Positions 7,195-14,242 of a DNA stretch of 26,213 nucleotides are shown here, piece by piece. The stretch is from a virus. The stretch is from the IMG/VR virus record IMGVR_UViG_3300023171_000195, positions 1 to 26,213 of that record; one strand, 5' to 3'. A program made the position numbers and the translations under genes. The notes beneath the pieces were generated by a model. It saw only the letters and a program-made list of their open reading frames with translations, was not told the origin of the DNA and did not search any database. Each line of letters begins with the position of its first letter. Position 1 is the first letter of the stretch.

Positions 7195-7455
7195 TTGAAA
7201 TTAGAACAATTCTATACCGGTGTTACTTGCGAGGATGCTGGTATAGATAATTCCGATATCAAATACTTTTGCCATAAGGTCGGCCGACTGATCATTAAAT
7301 CCTTTAATGTTAAGGAATGGATCGAGGCAGATGTAAACGGTAGTTTTAATGAAAAATATACTGAGTTCACCAAATCTAAAAAGAAATCATCAATTAATTT
7401 GGGTGATATGATCGGGAAAGGTGGAGGCAATTTCAGACGCAAGAGGTTACCTTGA
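7195..7455 (+). CDS. Small basic-tailed protein, last gene of the early operon
   Basis: 86 aa, not recognised. The only usable start is TTG at 7195, because an in-frame TAA lies at 7186-7188 and no ATG is available near the 5' end. It contains CEDAGIDNSDIKYFCHKVGRLIIKSF and ends in a basic, glycine-rich tail (MIGKGGGNFRRKRLP) that could contact nucleic acid. It lies 6 nt after the sulfurtransferase gene and ends the + strand run. No convincing terminator was seen in the 59 nt that follow. Function unknown. Confidence 0.55.
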   Translation: MKLEQFYTGVTCEDAGIDNSDIKYFCHKVGRLIIKSFNVKEWIEADVNGSFNEKYTEFTKSKKKSSINLGDMIGKGGGNFRRKRLP

Positions 7456-7514
7456 TGTACGACTTGCCAAACACTAGGCATCTTTTAACTAGATAAGGAT
7501 TGACTTCTCACGCT

Positions 7515-7760
7515 TTATTCCTTCGAATACTTTTTAAGGACCTCTTCAAATAAACTTTCATGAACCAAATAGAAACCTTCAACTTTTTCTACAGGCACAG
7601 GTTTAGTTTTATCTTCCCACATCTTGTGTGTTCTCCTGGATTCAACTACCGACTGAGCATCCTCCCTTTGCCTGTAGGCATTCGTCATGGTAATATTGTC
7701 TTCAATGACTTTATTGTCTATACACCTAAAAAACATTTTTCTAAACCTATACTTTTTCAT
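7515..7760 (-). CDS. Small charged protein, unknown function
   Basis: 81 aa from the ATG at 7760. The frame is open further upstream to 7826, but that extension runs into the T tract of a terminator, so the later start is preferred. The protein starts MKKYRFRKMFFRC and is strongly charged (AYRQREDAQSVVESRRTHK, ending EEVLKKYSKE). No domain recognised. It lies 64 bp downstream of an intrinsic terminator and converges with the early operon, so it would need its own promoter, and none matching TAnnTTTG was found. Its real existence is uncertain. Confidence 0.4.
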   Translation of the reverse strand: MKKYRFRKMFFRCIDNKVIEDNITMTNAYRQREDAQSVVESRRTHKMWEDKTKPVPVEKVEGFYLVHESLFEEVLKKYSKE

Positions 7761-7824
7761 CAGCCAAAAACTAGGTGACAATAATACTAACATTTTTAGT
7801 AATTTATTTAGGAGACTTCTCCAC

Positions 7825-7857
7825 AAAAAAAAAGCCCTGGCACACGGCTAGAGCTTT
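7825..7857 (-). terminator. Intrinsic terminator after the HEPN-motif gene
   Basis: On the - strand AAAGCTCTAGC (7857-7847) pairs with GCCAGGGCTTT (7841-7831) across a 5-nt loop. The stem has one mismatch and one G-U pair, and a run of nine T follows (7833-7825). It begins 18 nt after the stop of the 7875-8519 gene. The U-rich tract shows that the terminator works on the - strand transcript. Confidence 0.85.
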
Positions 7858-7874
7858 CTTGCTTGGTAATTGAA

Positions 7875-8519
7875 TTATTGAAAAATTAATTTGTTAGCCT
7901 CGAAGTATGCAGACGCCTCTTCAAGTAACTCAATTACTTCGAAGTCGTTATACCTGAGTGTATGTCCCATCATCGACTCGGTGATAGTGATATTTTTCCA
8001 TTTGACTTCATCTTCGGTGATGTATTTTGGAAATCTCCTTTCCGACTTTAATAGCGTTTTACCAAGATTATCAAAGTGTGAAGCATTATTTCTTAGTAAA
8101 TTCAGCACCTTAAACCAAAGCTGATTCCTTAGCTCAATCTGTAAAGCATTTTTTTTACTTGGATCTATCTCAATGAAATTAATAATCAGTTCGTACTGTG
8201 TGTTTATGATTGCTTTTCTTGCCACATCGGTTCCTAACAAAAAAATACTGAATAAGCTGGAACGATCTCCGGGATAATCCACATTTAATTTAGCCATGTC
8301 AATCATAAATTTATCCCTAGATAAACTCACCGGTGCCAATTCCGGCGCACCAACTAAGTATGTACCTTCCGCTTGATATGCACCAGTAAAGTAATAATAG
8401 GTATGCACCCCTGCATACTGCTGGAATTTGAAGCCAACGGTAAAACATTCGAAACGGTGTATGAAGTCATCATACCCATCAATTTCCCGTTTAGGGACTA
8501 TTACTCTTTGATTTGCCAT
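7875..8519 (-). CDS. Unknown protein with a possible HEPN RNase motif (RNxxxH)
   Basis: 214 aa, not a family I recognise with certainty. The first 65 residues are beta-rich and aromatic (HTYYYFTGAYQAEGTYLVG). From about residue 70 it becomes helical. At residues 141-149 it has LLRNNASHF, which fits the R-N-x3-H catalytic pattern of HEPN domains (R143, H148), placed between helices as that fold requires. HEPN proteins are often RNases in toxin, abortive infection and phage-exclusion systems. The gene stands alone between two intrinsic terminators at the edge of the late operon, a typical place for phage cargo (moron) genes. The HEPN call rests on one short motif and could be chance. Confidence 0.6.
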   Translation of the reverse strand: MANQRVIVPKREIDGYDDFIHRFECFTVGFKFQQYAGVHTYYYFTGAYQAEGTYLVGAPELAPVSLSRDKFMIDMAKLNVDYPGDRSSLFSIFLLGTDVARKAIINTQYELIINFIEIDPSKKNALQIELRNQLWFKVLNLLRNNASHFDNLGKTLLKSERRFPKYITEDEVKWKNITITESMMGHTLRYNDFEVIELLEEASAYFEANKLIFQ

Positions 8520-8544
8520 ATTTTTTCCAGAAAAATACGACTAA

Positions 8545-8584
8545 AAAACAGAAACCCTTGCATTTTTACAAGGGTTTCTGTTTT
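8545..8584 (-). terminator. Strong intrinsic terminator ending the lysis/late operon
   Basis: A perfect 16-bp inverted repeat (8545-8560 with 8569-8584, core CAGAAACCCTTG) with an 8-nt loop. It starts 7 nt after the stop of the 8591-9070 gene. On the - strand it ends in a T run (8548-8543). It marks the 3' end of the long late transcript. It also lies only 26 nt upstream of the next start codon at 8519. Confidence 0.9.
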
Positions 8585-8590
8585 ACACAT

Positions 8591-9070
8591 TTAGTTCTTC
8601 TTAACGAAAGTCTGATAGGCAAAGAGCATCAAACTTTCAAAGATGTCCCACTTGGTGCCAGATGGCGCAAGGAAGGCGGCAAAAACTTTTGCCGCTAAAG
8701 CTGTTGCTCCGGCCCAAATCCCACCTTGTTTAGACTCTAGATATTTTGCCAAGTTAGCAACAGTATCTTCCAAACTTTCCGCCTCAATGGCATCGATTAC
8801 ATTCAAACCTTCGGCTACCTTGTTTAGGCCAGCCAGAAGTTTTTCTCTATCCAGAGAAGGAATTGCCAGTTGGATCAACATAATGATCTCGTCTGGAGTC
8901 TTAGACACATGTTGATTGATGATGCTCAATACTCTCGAACCCCCAACAATCGCTTCCTGTATTTCGGGCTGCAAATCGTCCCACGTAGATTCGGCCGCAT
9001 CAAATAGTCCCTCAAAGAAGTTGCCGATCTTCTCAAGCAATCTTCCGATCCAATTTTTGTTCTTTTCCAT
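8591..9070 (-). CDS. Lysis-region protein, unknown function
   Basis: 159 aa, not recognised. The N terminus is amphipathic and helical (IGRLLEKIGNFFEGLFDAAES). The middle (EEIQEAIVGGSRVL-like helices, then KTPDEIIMLIQLAIPSL) reads as a helical bundle. The C terminus has a moderately hydrophobic stretch (WAGATALAAKVFAAFLAPS, about residues 118-136) that could sit in or on a membrane. It is the last gene of the late operon, next to a holin candidate and the endolysin and just before a strong terminator, so a part in lysis or membrane association is possible. That is inferred from position only. Confidence 0.65.
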   Translation of the reverse strand: MEKNKNWIGRLLEKIGNFFEGLFDAAESTWDDLQPEIQEAIVGGSRVLSIINQHVSKTPDEIIMLIQLAIPSLDREKLLAGLNKVAEGLNVIDAIEAESLEDTVANLAKYLESKQGGIWAGATALAAKVFAAFLAPSGTKWDIFESLMLFAYQTFVKKN

Positions 9071-9090
9071 TTTATTAATTTATTAAGTAA

Positions 9091-9369
9091 TTATTCTTTG
9101 TTAGTTTCGTCGCTGGAAATGGTAGCGCTGATTTCTGCAGTAGTAGTCCCTCCCATCTGTTTTGACTTAGGAGCGCTAGAACCAAGCAAGTATCCAATCC
9201 CGCCCGAAACAGCAGTGGATAGCCAGAACATTAGAGCAGTATCTGCAATTCTTTCAGCGATTGGCTGTGGCATTACCAAGATTAGGAATACCGTTAGGAA
9301 AGCGCCGAAGGCACAAACACCAACAATGAACCAGAAGATTTTTTCGAAATGATCATTTTTGTGTTCCAT
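9091..9369 (-). CDS. Two-TM membrane protein, holin candidate
   Basis: 92 aa with two predicted membrane segments: FWFIVGVCAFGAFLTVFLILV (about residues 12-32) and LMFWLSTAVSGGIGYLLGSS (about 46-65). A short hydrophilic N terminus and a polar C-terminal tail frame them. Size, two TM helices and position one base after the endolysin gene fit a class II holin, which would permeabilise the inner membrane and release the endolysin. Family membership could not be assigned by eye, so holin is inference from topology and context. Confidence 0.65.
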   Translation of the reverse strand: MEHKNDHFEKIFWFIVGVCAFGAFLTVFLILVMPQPIAERIADTALMFWLSTAVSGGIGYLLGSSAPKSKQMGGTTTAEISATISSDETNKE

Positions 9370-9370
9370 C

Positions 9371-9910
9371 TTACGAATTATTATAGGCGTCCTTTAGCCT
9401 GGTATCATAATTAAATTTCCTGTATTGTGAGCCATTATAGTAATAGGCTACGGTAGGCCAATCTCTGCTCTTCACCGCCTTGTCCAACTTCGGGTTTAGT
9501 TTGATAAAGCGGATGGCGAGCTCCAGCTGGTTTACTTCTGACACCTTTGCAAAATCCCACATCTCTCCTACTGATTTAAAACCTAGCGCTCGAAAGTGAA
9601 ATCCCATCACCTGCATCAGGCCGATAGATGTACTTTGCATCGCGGCATCGGGGTCTTTTGCGAATGCATCATTAAAGGCTTGCCATTCTCTCGCCTGCCG
9701 CTCAACTCCATTTTGCGACCAGAGGCCCGAAGGAGTATATGGTGATTTACGTTTGAACCATGACGGTTCAAATTGTATTATTATTTTCCCATCGGCTGCA
9801 AAGCCAATTCCTCCGCTCTCCACTTTAATAATGGCATTCAGTGCTTTGAAGTCCCAACCATTATTGATGGCCTTTTCAGCGATTTGCTGTTTAGTAAGTT
9901 TCTTTTCCAT
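9371..9910 (-). CDS. N-acetylmuramidase endolysin (PF11860 type)
   Basis: 179 aa, matching the usual length of a single catalytic domain of this family. It cleaves peptidoglycan at the end of infection. Family marks are ALNAIIKVESGGIGF (residues 23-37, with E31 the likely catalytic glutamate), IIIQFEPSWF (43-52), then TSIGLMQVMGFHFRALGF, ELAIRFIKLNPKL, and the C-terminal WPTVAYYYNGSQYRKFNYDTRL. The same order occurs in N-acetylmuramidase-domain phage lysins. There is no signal peptide, so export would depend on a holin; candidates lie on both sides. The start ATG at 9910 overlaps the end of the upstream gene by 20 nt. Confidence 0.9.
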   Translation of the reverse strand: MEKKLTKQQIAEKAINNGWDFKALNAIIKVESGGIGFAADGKIIIQFEPSWFKRKSPYTPSGLWSQNGVERQAREWQAFNDAFAKDPDAAMQSTSIGLMQVMGFHFRALGFKSVGEMWDFAKVSEVNQLELAIRFIKLNPKLDKAVKSRDWPTVAYYYNGSQYRKFNYDTRLKDAYNNS

Positions 9911-10259
9911 TATCTGTTACTTCTAGTTTACTAATTCGTTTAGCTAATTTTGTTTCCAGCGCTTTGATTTGTTGCCTGTGCTCCCGTTCGGTTTGTTGTT
10001 GCCCATTAATGATTTTCATTAGTTCTACCTCGCGTTCTAGCATTACCTTTAACTGATCCCCTTGGTGGTGCACGGTTTTCCTGAGATCATCAAGCAATTC
10101 CTTATATCCCTCGATTATCAAGTTATTGGTTTCTGCCTTAACGTTTTCCGCTTCAGCCTTAGTTTTACCACGATTCGCAAAAACAGTTATTAAAGAGCCT
10201 AATGCTGCTGAACCAAGTACGACAGAAATTATTTGAAAGGTATATTCTTGTAAGTTCAT
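9891..10259 (-). CDS. Single-TM coiled-coil lysis protein (holin or spanin-like)
   Basis: 122 aa from the ATG at 10259. An upstream extension to 10373 would overlap the previous gene by more than 100 nt and is arginine-rich junk, so it was rejected. One membrane helix near the N terminus (IISVVLGSAALGSLITVFA, about residues 9-27) is followed by a long charged coiled coil (AEAENVKAETNNLI to the C terminus). One TM plus coiled coil directly upstream of the endolysin resembles spanin i-subunits or holin accessory proteins. No lipoprotein partner (o-spanin) was found. Lysis role inferred from position and topology. Confidence 0.65.
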   Translation of the reverse strand: MNLQEYTFQIISVVLGSAALGSLITVFANRGKTKAEAENVKAETNNLIIEGYKELLDDLRKTVHHQGDQLKVMLEREVELMKIINGQQQTEREHRQQIKALETKLAKRISKLEVTDNGKETY

Positions 10260-10266
10260 CGTTTTG

Positions 10267-10590
10267 CTACCATTTTTTTGCGGTGAAAGCTTGTCCTGCA
10301 GCTGTCCCGAGTATATATATCGGTCCCTCCGGCGTATAGCCCTGTGGAAGTTGAAAACATGAAAGCGGTGCAATGCCTATTGAGCCCTGACCGTTAGCTA
10401 CTGCTGCTGCTCCCACATTAATCCACAGCCAGTTCGCAGCATGCGGATTATATATAAAAAATCCCCGTACAGGAGCTGTAGTAGCTCCGGCTGCTATGTT
10501 GGTTAATAGTTGTGACGTGTTGGCTGCGACAATTGTTCCACTGATATTTGTTGATGGAAAATTCATTTCCACAGAAGTGTTATGTTTCAT
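10267..10590 (-). CDS. Small beta-sandwich phage structural protein
   Basis: 107 aa. The pattern TIVAANTSQLLTNI, VRGFFIYNPHAANWLWINVG, GSIGIAPLSCFQLP, GPIYILGTAAGQAFTAKKW matches a small family common behind phage fibre genes. Its members have the layout '(R)GFFIQNP-x-LWIN-x-G ... L-x-PG ... AFTA-x-(E/K)W'. It is probably a virion decoration or fibre-associated protein with a beta-sandwich fold. The start is 1 nt after the stop of the SGNH-hydrolase fibre gene, and the gene precedes the lysis cluster. The exact role is not known to me. Confidence 0.6.
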   Translation of the reverse strand: MKHNTSVEMNFPSTNISGTIVAANTSQLLTNIAAGATTAPVRGFFIYNPHAANWLWINVGAAAVANGQGSIGIAPLSCFQLPQGYTPEGPIYILGTAAGQAFTAKKW

Positions 10591-10591
10591 A

Positions 10592-11773
10592 TTATTTACC
10601 TTTCCAATAGTTGTAAAATTTTGGAGCTAGTGCTTCAGATTTTAAGAAGTTGTACAAACCTGTCGCTTCAATACCGTGACCGATATCGCCCAAGTGCAAT
10701 CGAGAATTAGCCGCGCGCTCACTTAGAGCAAAATTTGTATCGTTCGCTGCCACAGGATTTAAGCTAATTACTGAGGAGGTGTCAAAGTACCATACATTAT
10801 TCGCTGCTCCACCAATGGTGACATCATTGGCCACCTCGCTTATTGCAGCTCTTGCTGTAGCTAGGTTTCCCACTCGTCCTGGTGTATCGCTGGGATGCAT
10901 TCCAATAAAAACTAATGGAACTGCCTTCGAATAGGTTCTATCCCTAAATGAAATCATAGCCAAAAGACGCGCCTTGAAGTCAGGTACAGGCGTTAATCCG
11001 GAATTAGCGTCAAAATCATTCAATCCCATTTTTATCATGACTAGCCCAATATTTTGCAGATTGTACAATCCCTCCCTCATTGCCTTATTCATGCTGTCGG
11101 ATTTAGAGCCGCCAAACCCTTGATTAATCATTCGTACCCTCACGCCATCTTTACCCAACATCTCTTTCAATTGATTTGAAAATAATTTATCCCCAAGTAT
11201 TGGATTTGCATTGGCATCGTAACCCAGTCCATACCAAGCAGAACTATCGGAAATGACCTGGGCATTTATCGGAAAATGATAATCGAAATCTGCGGTTAAA
11301 TTGATGCCATCTCTTATTGCAATTGTACATATTGGCTCAAATCCTGGGCTCAGCATCTTATAGGTTACATTGACCTGTGCGTTAAAAAAAAGCATTGGCA
11401 GGTCTATCTTTTCAGTGCCTCCGCCCGCAGGAATTAGAACCGTAAACGAAGATGAGGCGTTATCGTAACCTTGAACATCTCCGATGTTGGAATGATAGCC
11501 ATTTGTAAAAAAGCCAGTTATAATACATTCGCTAGTCGCTGATAGAATTAATTTCGATTTGTAGGTAGCTTTTACAGCTGAGGTGAAAAATTTTCTAAAG
11601 TAAATTTGGTCGCCTGTATTCAGATATCTAGGGACTGCGGGGTTCCAAATGTAATCGTAAAAGTTTGGATTGAAGCCGAGAGGTGATCCCTCTTTATAGA
11701 GTTGGATATCAGAAGGAAAGTTGTTAGATACTTTCAACTCCGTCCCAGGTCTATTTTCTATTTTTAAAGCCAT
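10592..11773 (-). CDS. Fibre-associated SGNH/GDSL hydrolase
   Basis: 393 aa. The first 165 residues look like a beta-rich attachment domain. Residues about 170-385 are an SGNH hydrolase. The block I nucleophile is in VISDSSAWYG (Ser177, variant of GDS), the block II glycines in INQGFGGSKS, block III is GLND (250-253, with the oxyanion Asn252), and the block V Asp/His pair is in GDIGHG (D363, H366). Such esterase or deacetylase domains on tail fibres remove acetyl or acyl groups from surface polysaccharide during adsorption. The substrate here is unknown. All catalytic residues are present. It overlaps the upstream gene by 1 nt (TAATG) and lies in the fibre cluster. Confidence 0.85.
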   Translation of the reverse strand: MALKIENRPGTELKVSNNFPSDIQLYKEGSPLGFNPNFYDYIWNPAVPRYLNTGDQIYFRKFFTSAVKATYKSKLILSATSECIITGFFTNGYHSNIGDVQGYDNASSSFTVLIPAGGGTEKIDLPMLFFNAQVNVTYKMLSPGFEPICTIAIRDGINLTADFDYHFPINAQVISDSSAWYGLGYDANANPILGDKLFSNQLKEMLGKDGVRVRMINQGFGGSKSDSMNKAMREGLYNLQNIGLVMIKMGLNDFDANSGLTPVPDFKARLLAMISFRDRTYSKAVPLVFIGMHPSDTPGRVGNLATARAAISEVANDVTIGGAANNVWYFDTSSVISLNPVAANDTNFALSERAANSRLHLGDIGHGIEATGLYNFLKSEALAPKFYNYWKGK

Positions 11774-12090
11774 TATTCTGTGTAATTAAAATCTATTCCC
11801 AAGTAGGCTATACCTCCAATTGGTGAATATGTAAAAAAATCATTCTCTTCATTGTAGCTGGACGCTTCGGCCACATATATTTTCTTTGGATTTTGACCCG
11901 ATGCAGCAACAAGCATCTGCTCATAGGTATCTACTATAATTTCACCGCTCAAACTCGCCAGCCACTCCGCTTCAGTACCTTCAAAGCCGTTTTGCACAGC
12001 GATTTCATATGCGCTCTGTCCATCATCCCCCTTTTCACGATAATCAACCGTAATATTGATCGTGTGTAATTCTGAATTATCTAATATCAT
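11773..12090 (-). CDS. Short fibre/baseplate protein with phage fibre motif
   Basis: 105 aa. Its centre has GDDGQSAYEIAVQNGFEGTEAEWLASL (about residues 22-48), a motif very common in phage tail-fibre and baseplate proteins of the form 'G-x-SAYEIA(V/K)-x-NGF-x-GTE-x-EWLASL'. A short acidic beta-rich tail follows. It is likely a virion component linking or extending a fibre. It is coupled to its neighbours by an ATGA overlap upstream and a TAATG overlap downstream. Confidence 0.7.
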   Translation of the reverse strand: MILDNSELHTINITVDYREKGDDGQSAYEIAVQNGFEGTEAEWLASLSGEIIVDTYEQMLVAASGQNPKKIYVAEASSYNEENDFFTYSPIGGIAYLGIDFNYTE

Positions 12091-12455
12091 CTCGAAACAT
12101 CTTGGTTAACCGGAAAAATTCCCTTCATAAATGTTCTTACAAATCCTAATGAATCTGTTACTTGAAGGTCGTATTGGTAATTATCTTTAGGGATATCCCA
12201 GCTCTCAATACGTGGAAATTGGATTTCCCCACTGGAGTTTAATACTAAAAGTTTCAATGGATCTTCCGCTTCGCTAGAAAATTCCCAAATCACTTTACCA
12301 TCTTTTCTATACTCCGGAATACGTAGTTGCATCAAAGCGCTACATCCAGTAAGATCTACAACTTCGCCAGATGGATAGGTTAATTTTAATATAAACCCCG
12401 CCAATCCGTCATCCTTGTAGTGCGGCTCGAAATTATATGTTACTGGTAGATTCAT
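12087..12455 (-). CDS. BppU-like N-terminal baseplate domain protein
   Basis: 122 aa. The layout GFILKLTYPSGEVVDLTGCSALMQLR, then GEIQFPRIE, then YQYDLQVTDSLGFVRTFMKGIFPVNQDVSR, has the pattern shared by phage baseplate-upper-protein N-terminal domains: DLTG-x-x-A-x-MQ(I/V)R, YDL-x-(V/L)T-D, then a G-x-(F/V)-x-V strand before the C terminus. Such domains dock fibres onto the tail tip. Here it stands as a separate small protein between fibre genes. The family call is by pattern only. Confidence 0.6.
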   Translation of the reverse strand: MNLPVTYNFEPHYKDDGLAGFILKLTYPSGEVVDLTGCSALMQLRIPEYRKDGKVIWEFSSEAEDPLKLLVLNSSGEIQFPRIESWDIPKDNYQYDLQVTDSLGFVRTFMKGIFPVNQDVSR

Positions 12456-12457
12456 AA

Positions 12458-14242
12458 TTAATTATGTGAGGCTAAAATGTCCCAAGAAGAGCCATTTGAT
12501 TGAACCATGATGGATTGATTTGGACTGGCTAGGCTATAGTCGGTGGCACCATCTATATTGCCGGCAACAACGACGGTCCCAGCGCCTACATTCTTTATCA
12601 CTAAAATTCGTCCTGATACCATTCCGCTATCAAAGCTTGACGATGCCGAAGGAAGTGTAATTGTTATATTCCCGCTTGCTCGTATGGTATAATCATTTAT
12701 GCTAATGGTATAATTAGTAGTCTTAGGAGTTAAATAAGCCCAAAACTCTCTTGACTTGACTTGTCTAGCTTGTAGATCAGATGTCTCAATATAATTAACA
12801 TACATCTCAGAGCCTTCACCGCCATCATGGCCATTAGCTAATACGCTTTGCAAATCCTGTGTTCCGCCCGCAGCTGAAATAACCCCTGAACCGTCGATCG
12901 TTATGCCAGAACCTTGCTTAACACCTCCTAGCACCGATGAGGTAGCCACCGGCAAAGAGTAGTTGTTTGCTCCAGATGCTATTCCGTCCAATTTTGTTTT
13001 ATCCGTTGCGCTTAGAAGACCGGCCACCGATGTGGTTGAAGCTGGCAAAGTAAATCCAGTACCGTTACTATTTGTTATAGGCTGGGTTGTAGTTGTAGCT
13101 GTGCCTAATGCCAAGTTGGTTGTCCCGCCTCCACCTCCAGAGGGTATCGCTTCGTGACTAACTAAACCAGCCCCGTCAACAGTTAACATGTGCTTAGTCC
13201 CAGTTGTAGTTGGGGCAGTCGTACCACTAGCATAATGAGGTAGTTCTATTTCACCATTTGCCGCTATATATAACCTAGTTTGTCCGCTACTAGTTCTAAA
13301 ATCATATCCACCAAAAGAAGACGTTCCGGCGTATAAAATAAAATCTCTAGAAGTGGGATCAGCAGTAATATAATTATTTGCACCGCTATCCCATGCAATA
13401 CCGTTTGTAATCCTAGCTACCAAATCACCACTATTAAAACCAGTTGTTCCGCCCCCGCTAATCGTTATATTGCCGCTACCTAAAAGACTACTTCCATTTA
13501 CTGTTTTTATAGTGGTACCACTTACTAACGTAGCTTGTTTTGTATTTAATGCCGTTTGTGTTTGGGCTTTTGTCAGTGAGTTAGCAGTTGTTCTATATAT
13601 AGTAGTATCTGGATTTGCACCGCCCGTAGTAGATAGCACATCTCCGGCCATATTTAAACCTGTCCCTATCTTAACTCCGCCCAATACTGAGGCGGACGCC
13701 GTCGGCAAGGTATAACTACCACCGCCACCACCGCCTAACCCGGACCAGCCTGTCGGTAAAACTAACCAATTTAATATACCTGTCGGTGAACCGGATCCAG
13801 CCTGCATCATTACTGAAAAACTTGTAGTCGATCTTGACACCCTTAACGGTATAATATAAGCCCCCGATCCGGATGTACTTTCCCGTACCTGAACAAATAC
13901 GCTATATAAAGTATCAGCTAAAGTTGTACCTAAACTATAAGTATTAGACGTGCCATAGCCTGTACTTGAATTGAATGTGCTACTGCCTGATAAAGCGGCT
14001 GTTCCATCAGAACTAAATTGTGATCTAGGGACTTTAAACACGCGATTATTCCTGAACACCAACACGCTATCGGTGGATAAGCCAGAGGTTAAGTGCGGCA
14101 TCCAAACCCTTCCATTGATTCTGAATTTTGAAGAATTGTTTTTTCCAACGACTACACTATCGAACTTAAGTTCATAGGAGTTTTGTGCGTTTACTGCTAT
14201 TGAATAAATAGCTAATAGAATGAAGATGATTAACTTTCTCAT
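12458..14242 (-). CDS. Tail fibre with N-terminal Sec signal peptide
   Basis: 594 aa. The body carries phage fibre repeats: SLPTASASVLGGVKIGTGL and SLPVATSSVLGGVKQGSGI, the motif TTSVAGLLSATDKTKLDGIASGA, and NGSSLLGSGNITISGGG, with glycine runs and a beta-rich C terminus (IRASGNITITLPS, then VIKNVGAGTVVVAG). This is a trimeric fibre-like adhesin. The surprise is the N terminus: MRKLIIFILLAIYSIAVNA followed by Q is a textbook Bacteroidota signal peptide with a predicted cut after residue 19. A cytoplasmically assembled tail should not need it. The ATG overlaps the upstream stop (ATGA), which supports this start. Host-receptor binding is inferred from the repeats and position after the tail-tip gene. 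Confidence 0.8.
   Translation of the reverse strand: MRKLIIFILLAIYSIAVNAQNSYELKFDSVVVGKNNSSKFRINGRVWMPHLTSGLSTDSVLVFRNNRVFKVPRSQFSSDGTAALSGSSTFNSSTGYGTSNTYSLGTTLADTLYSVFVQVRESTSGSGAYIIPLRVSRSTTSFSVMMQAGSGSPTGILNWLVLPTGWSGLGGGGGGSYTLPTASASVLGGVKIGTGLNMAGDVLSTTGGANPDTTIYRTTANSLTKAQTQTALNTKQATLVSGTTIKTVNGSSLLGSGNITISGGGTTGFNSGDLVARITNGIAWDSGANNYITADPTSRDFILYAGTSSFGGYDFRTSSGQTRLYIAANGEIELPHYASGTTAPTTTGTKHMLTVDGAGLVSHEAIPSGGGGGTTNLALGTATTTTQPITNSNGTGFTLPASTTSVAGLLSATDKTKLDGIASGANNYSLPVATSSVLGGVKQGSGITIDGSGVISAAGGTQDLQSVLANGHDGGEGSEMYVNYIETSDLQARQVKSREFWAYLTPKTTNYTISINDYTIRASGNITITLPSASSSFDSGMVSGRILVIKNVGAGTVVVAGNIDGATDYSLASPNQSIMVQSNGSSWDILASHN

Noticed and set aside
7456-7514. TGCC/GGCA hairpin as terminator for the early operon
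   Set aside because: Only 4 bp with an 8-nt loop; too weak to call.
7560-7778. 72-codon + strand frame opposite the small 7515-7760 gene
   Set aside because: Aromatic and proline-rich shadow composition; the - strand frame reads more like a real, charged protein.
7811-7822. GGAGACTTCTCC dyad beside the terminator as an operator
   Set aside because: A single short palindrome without a second copy or promoter next to it.
10260-10373. 38-residue N-terminal extension of the TM/coiled-coil lysis protein
   Set aside because: Arginine-rich, no family likeness, and it overlaps the preceding structural gene by more than 100 nt; ATG at 10259 is 7 nt after that gene's stop.
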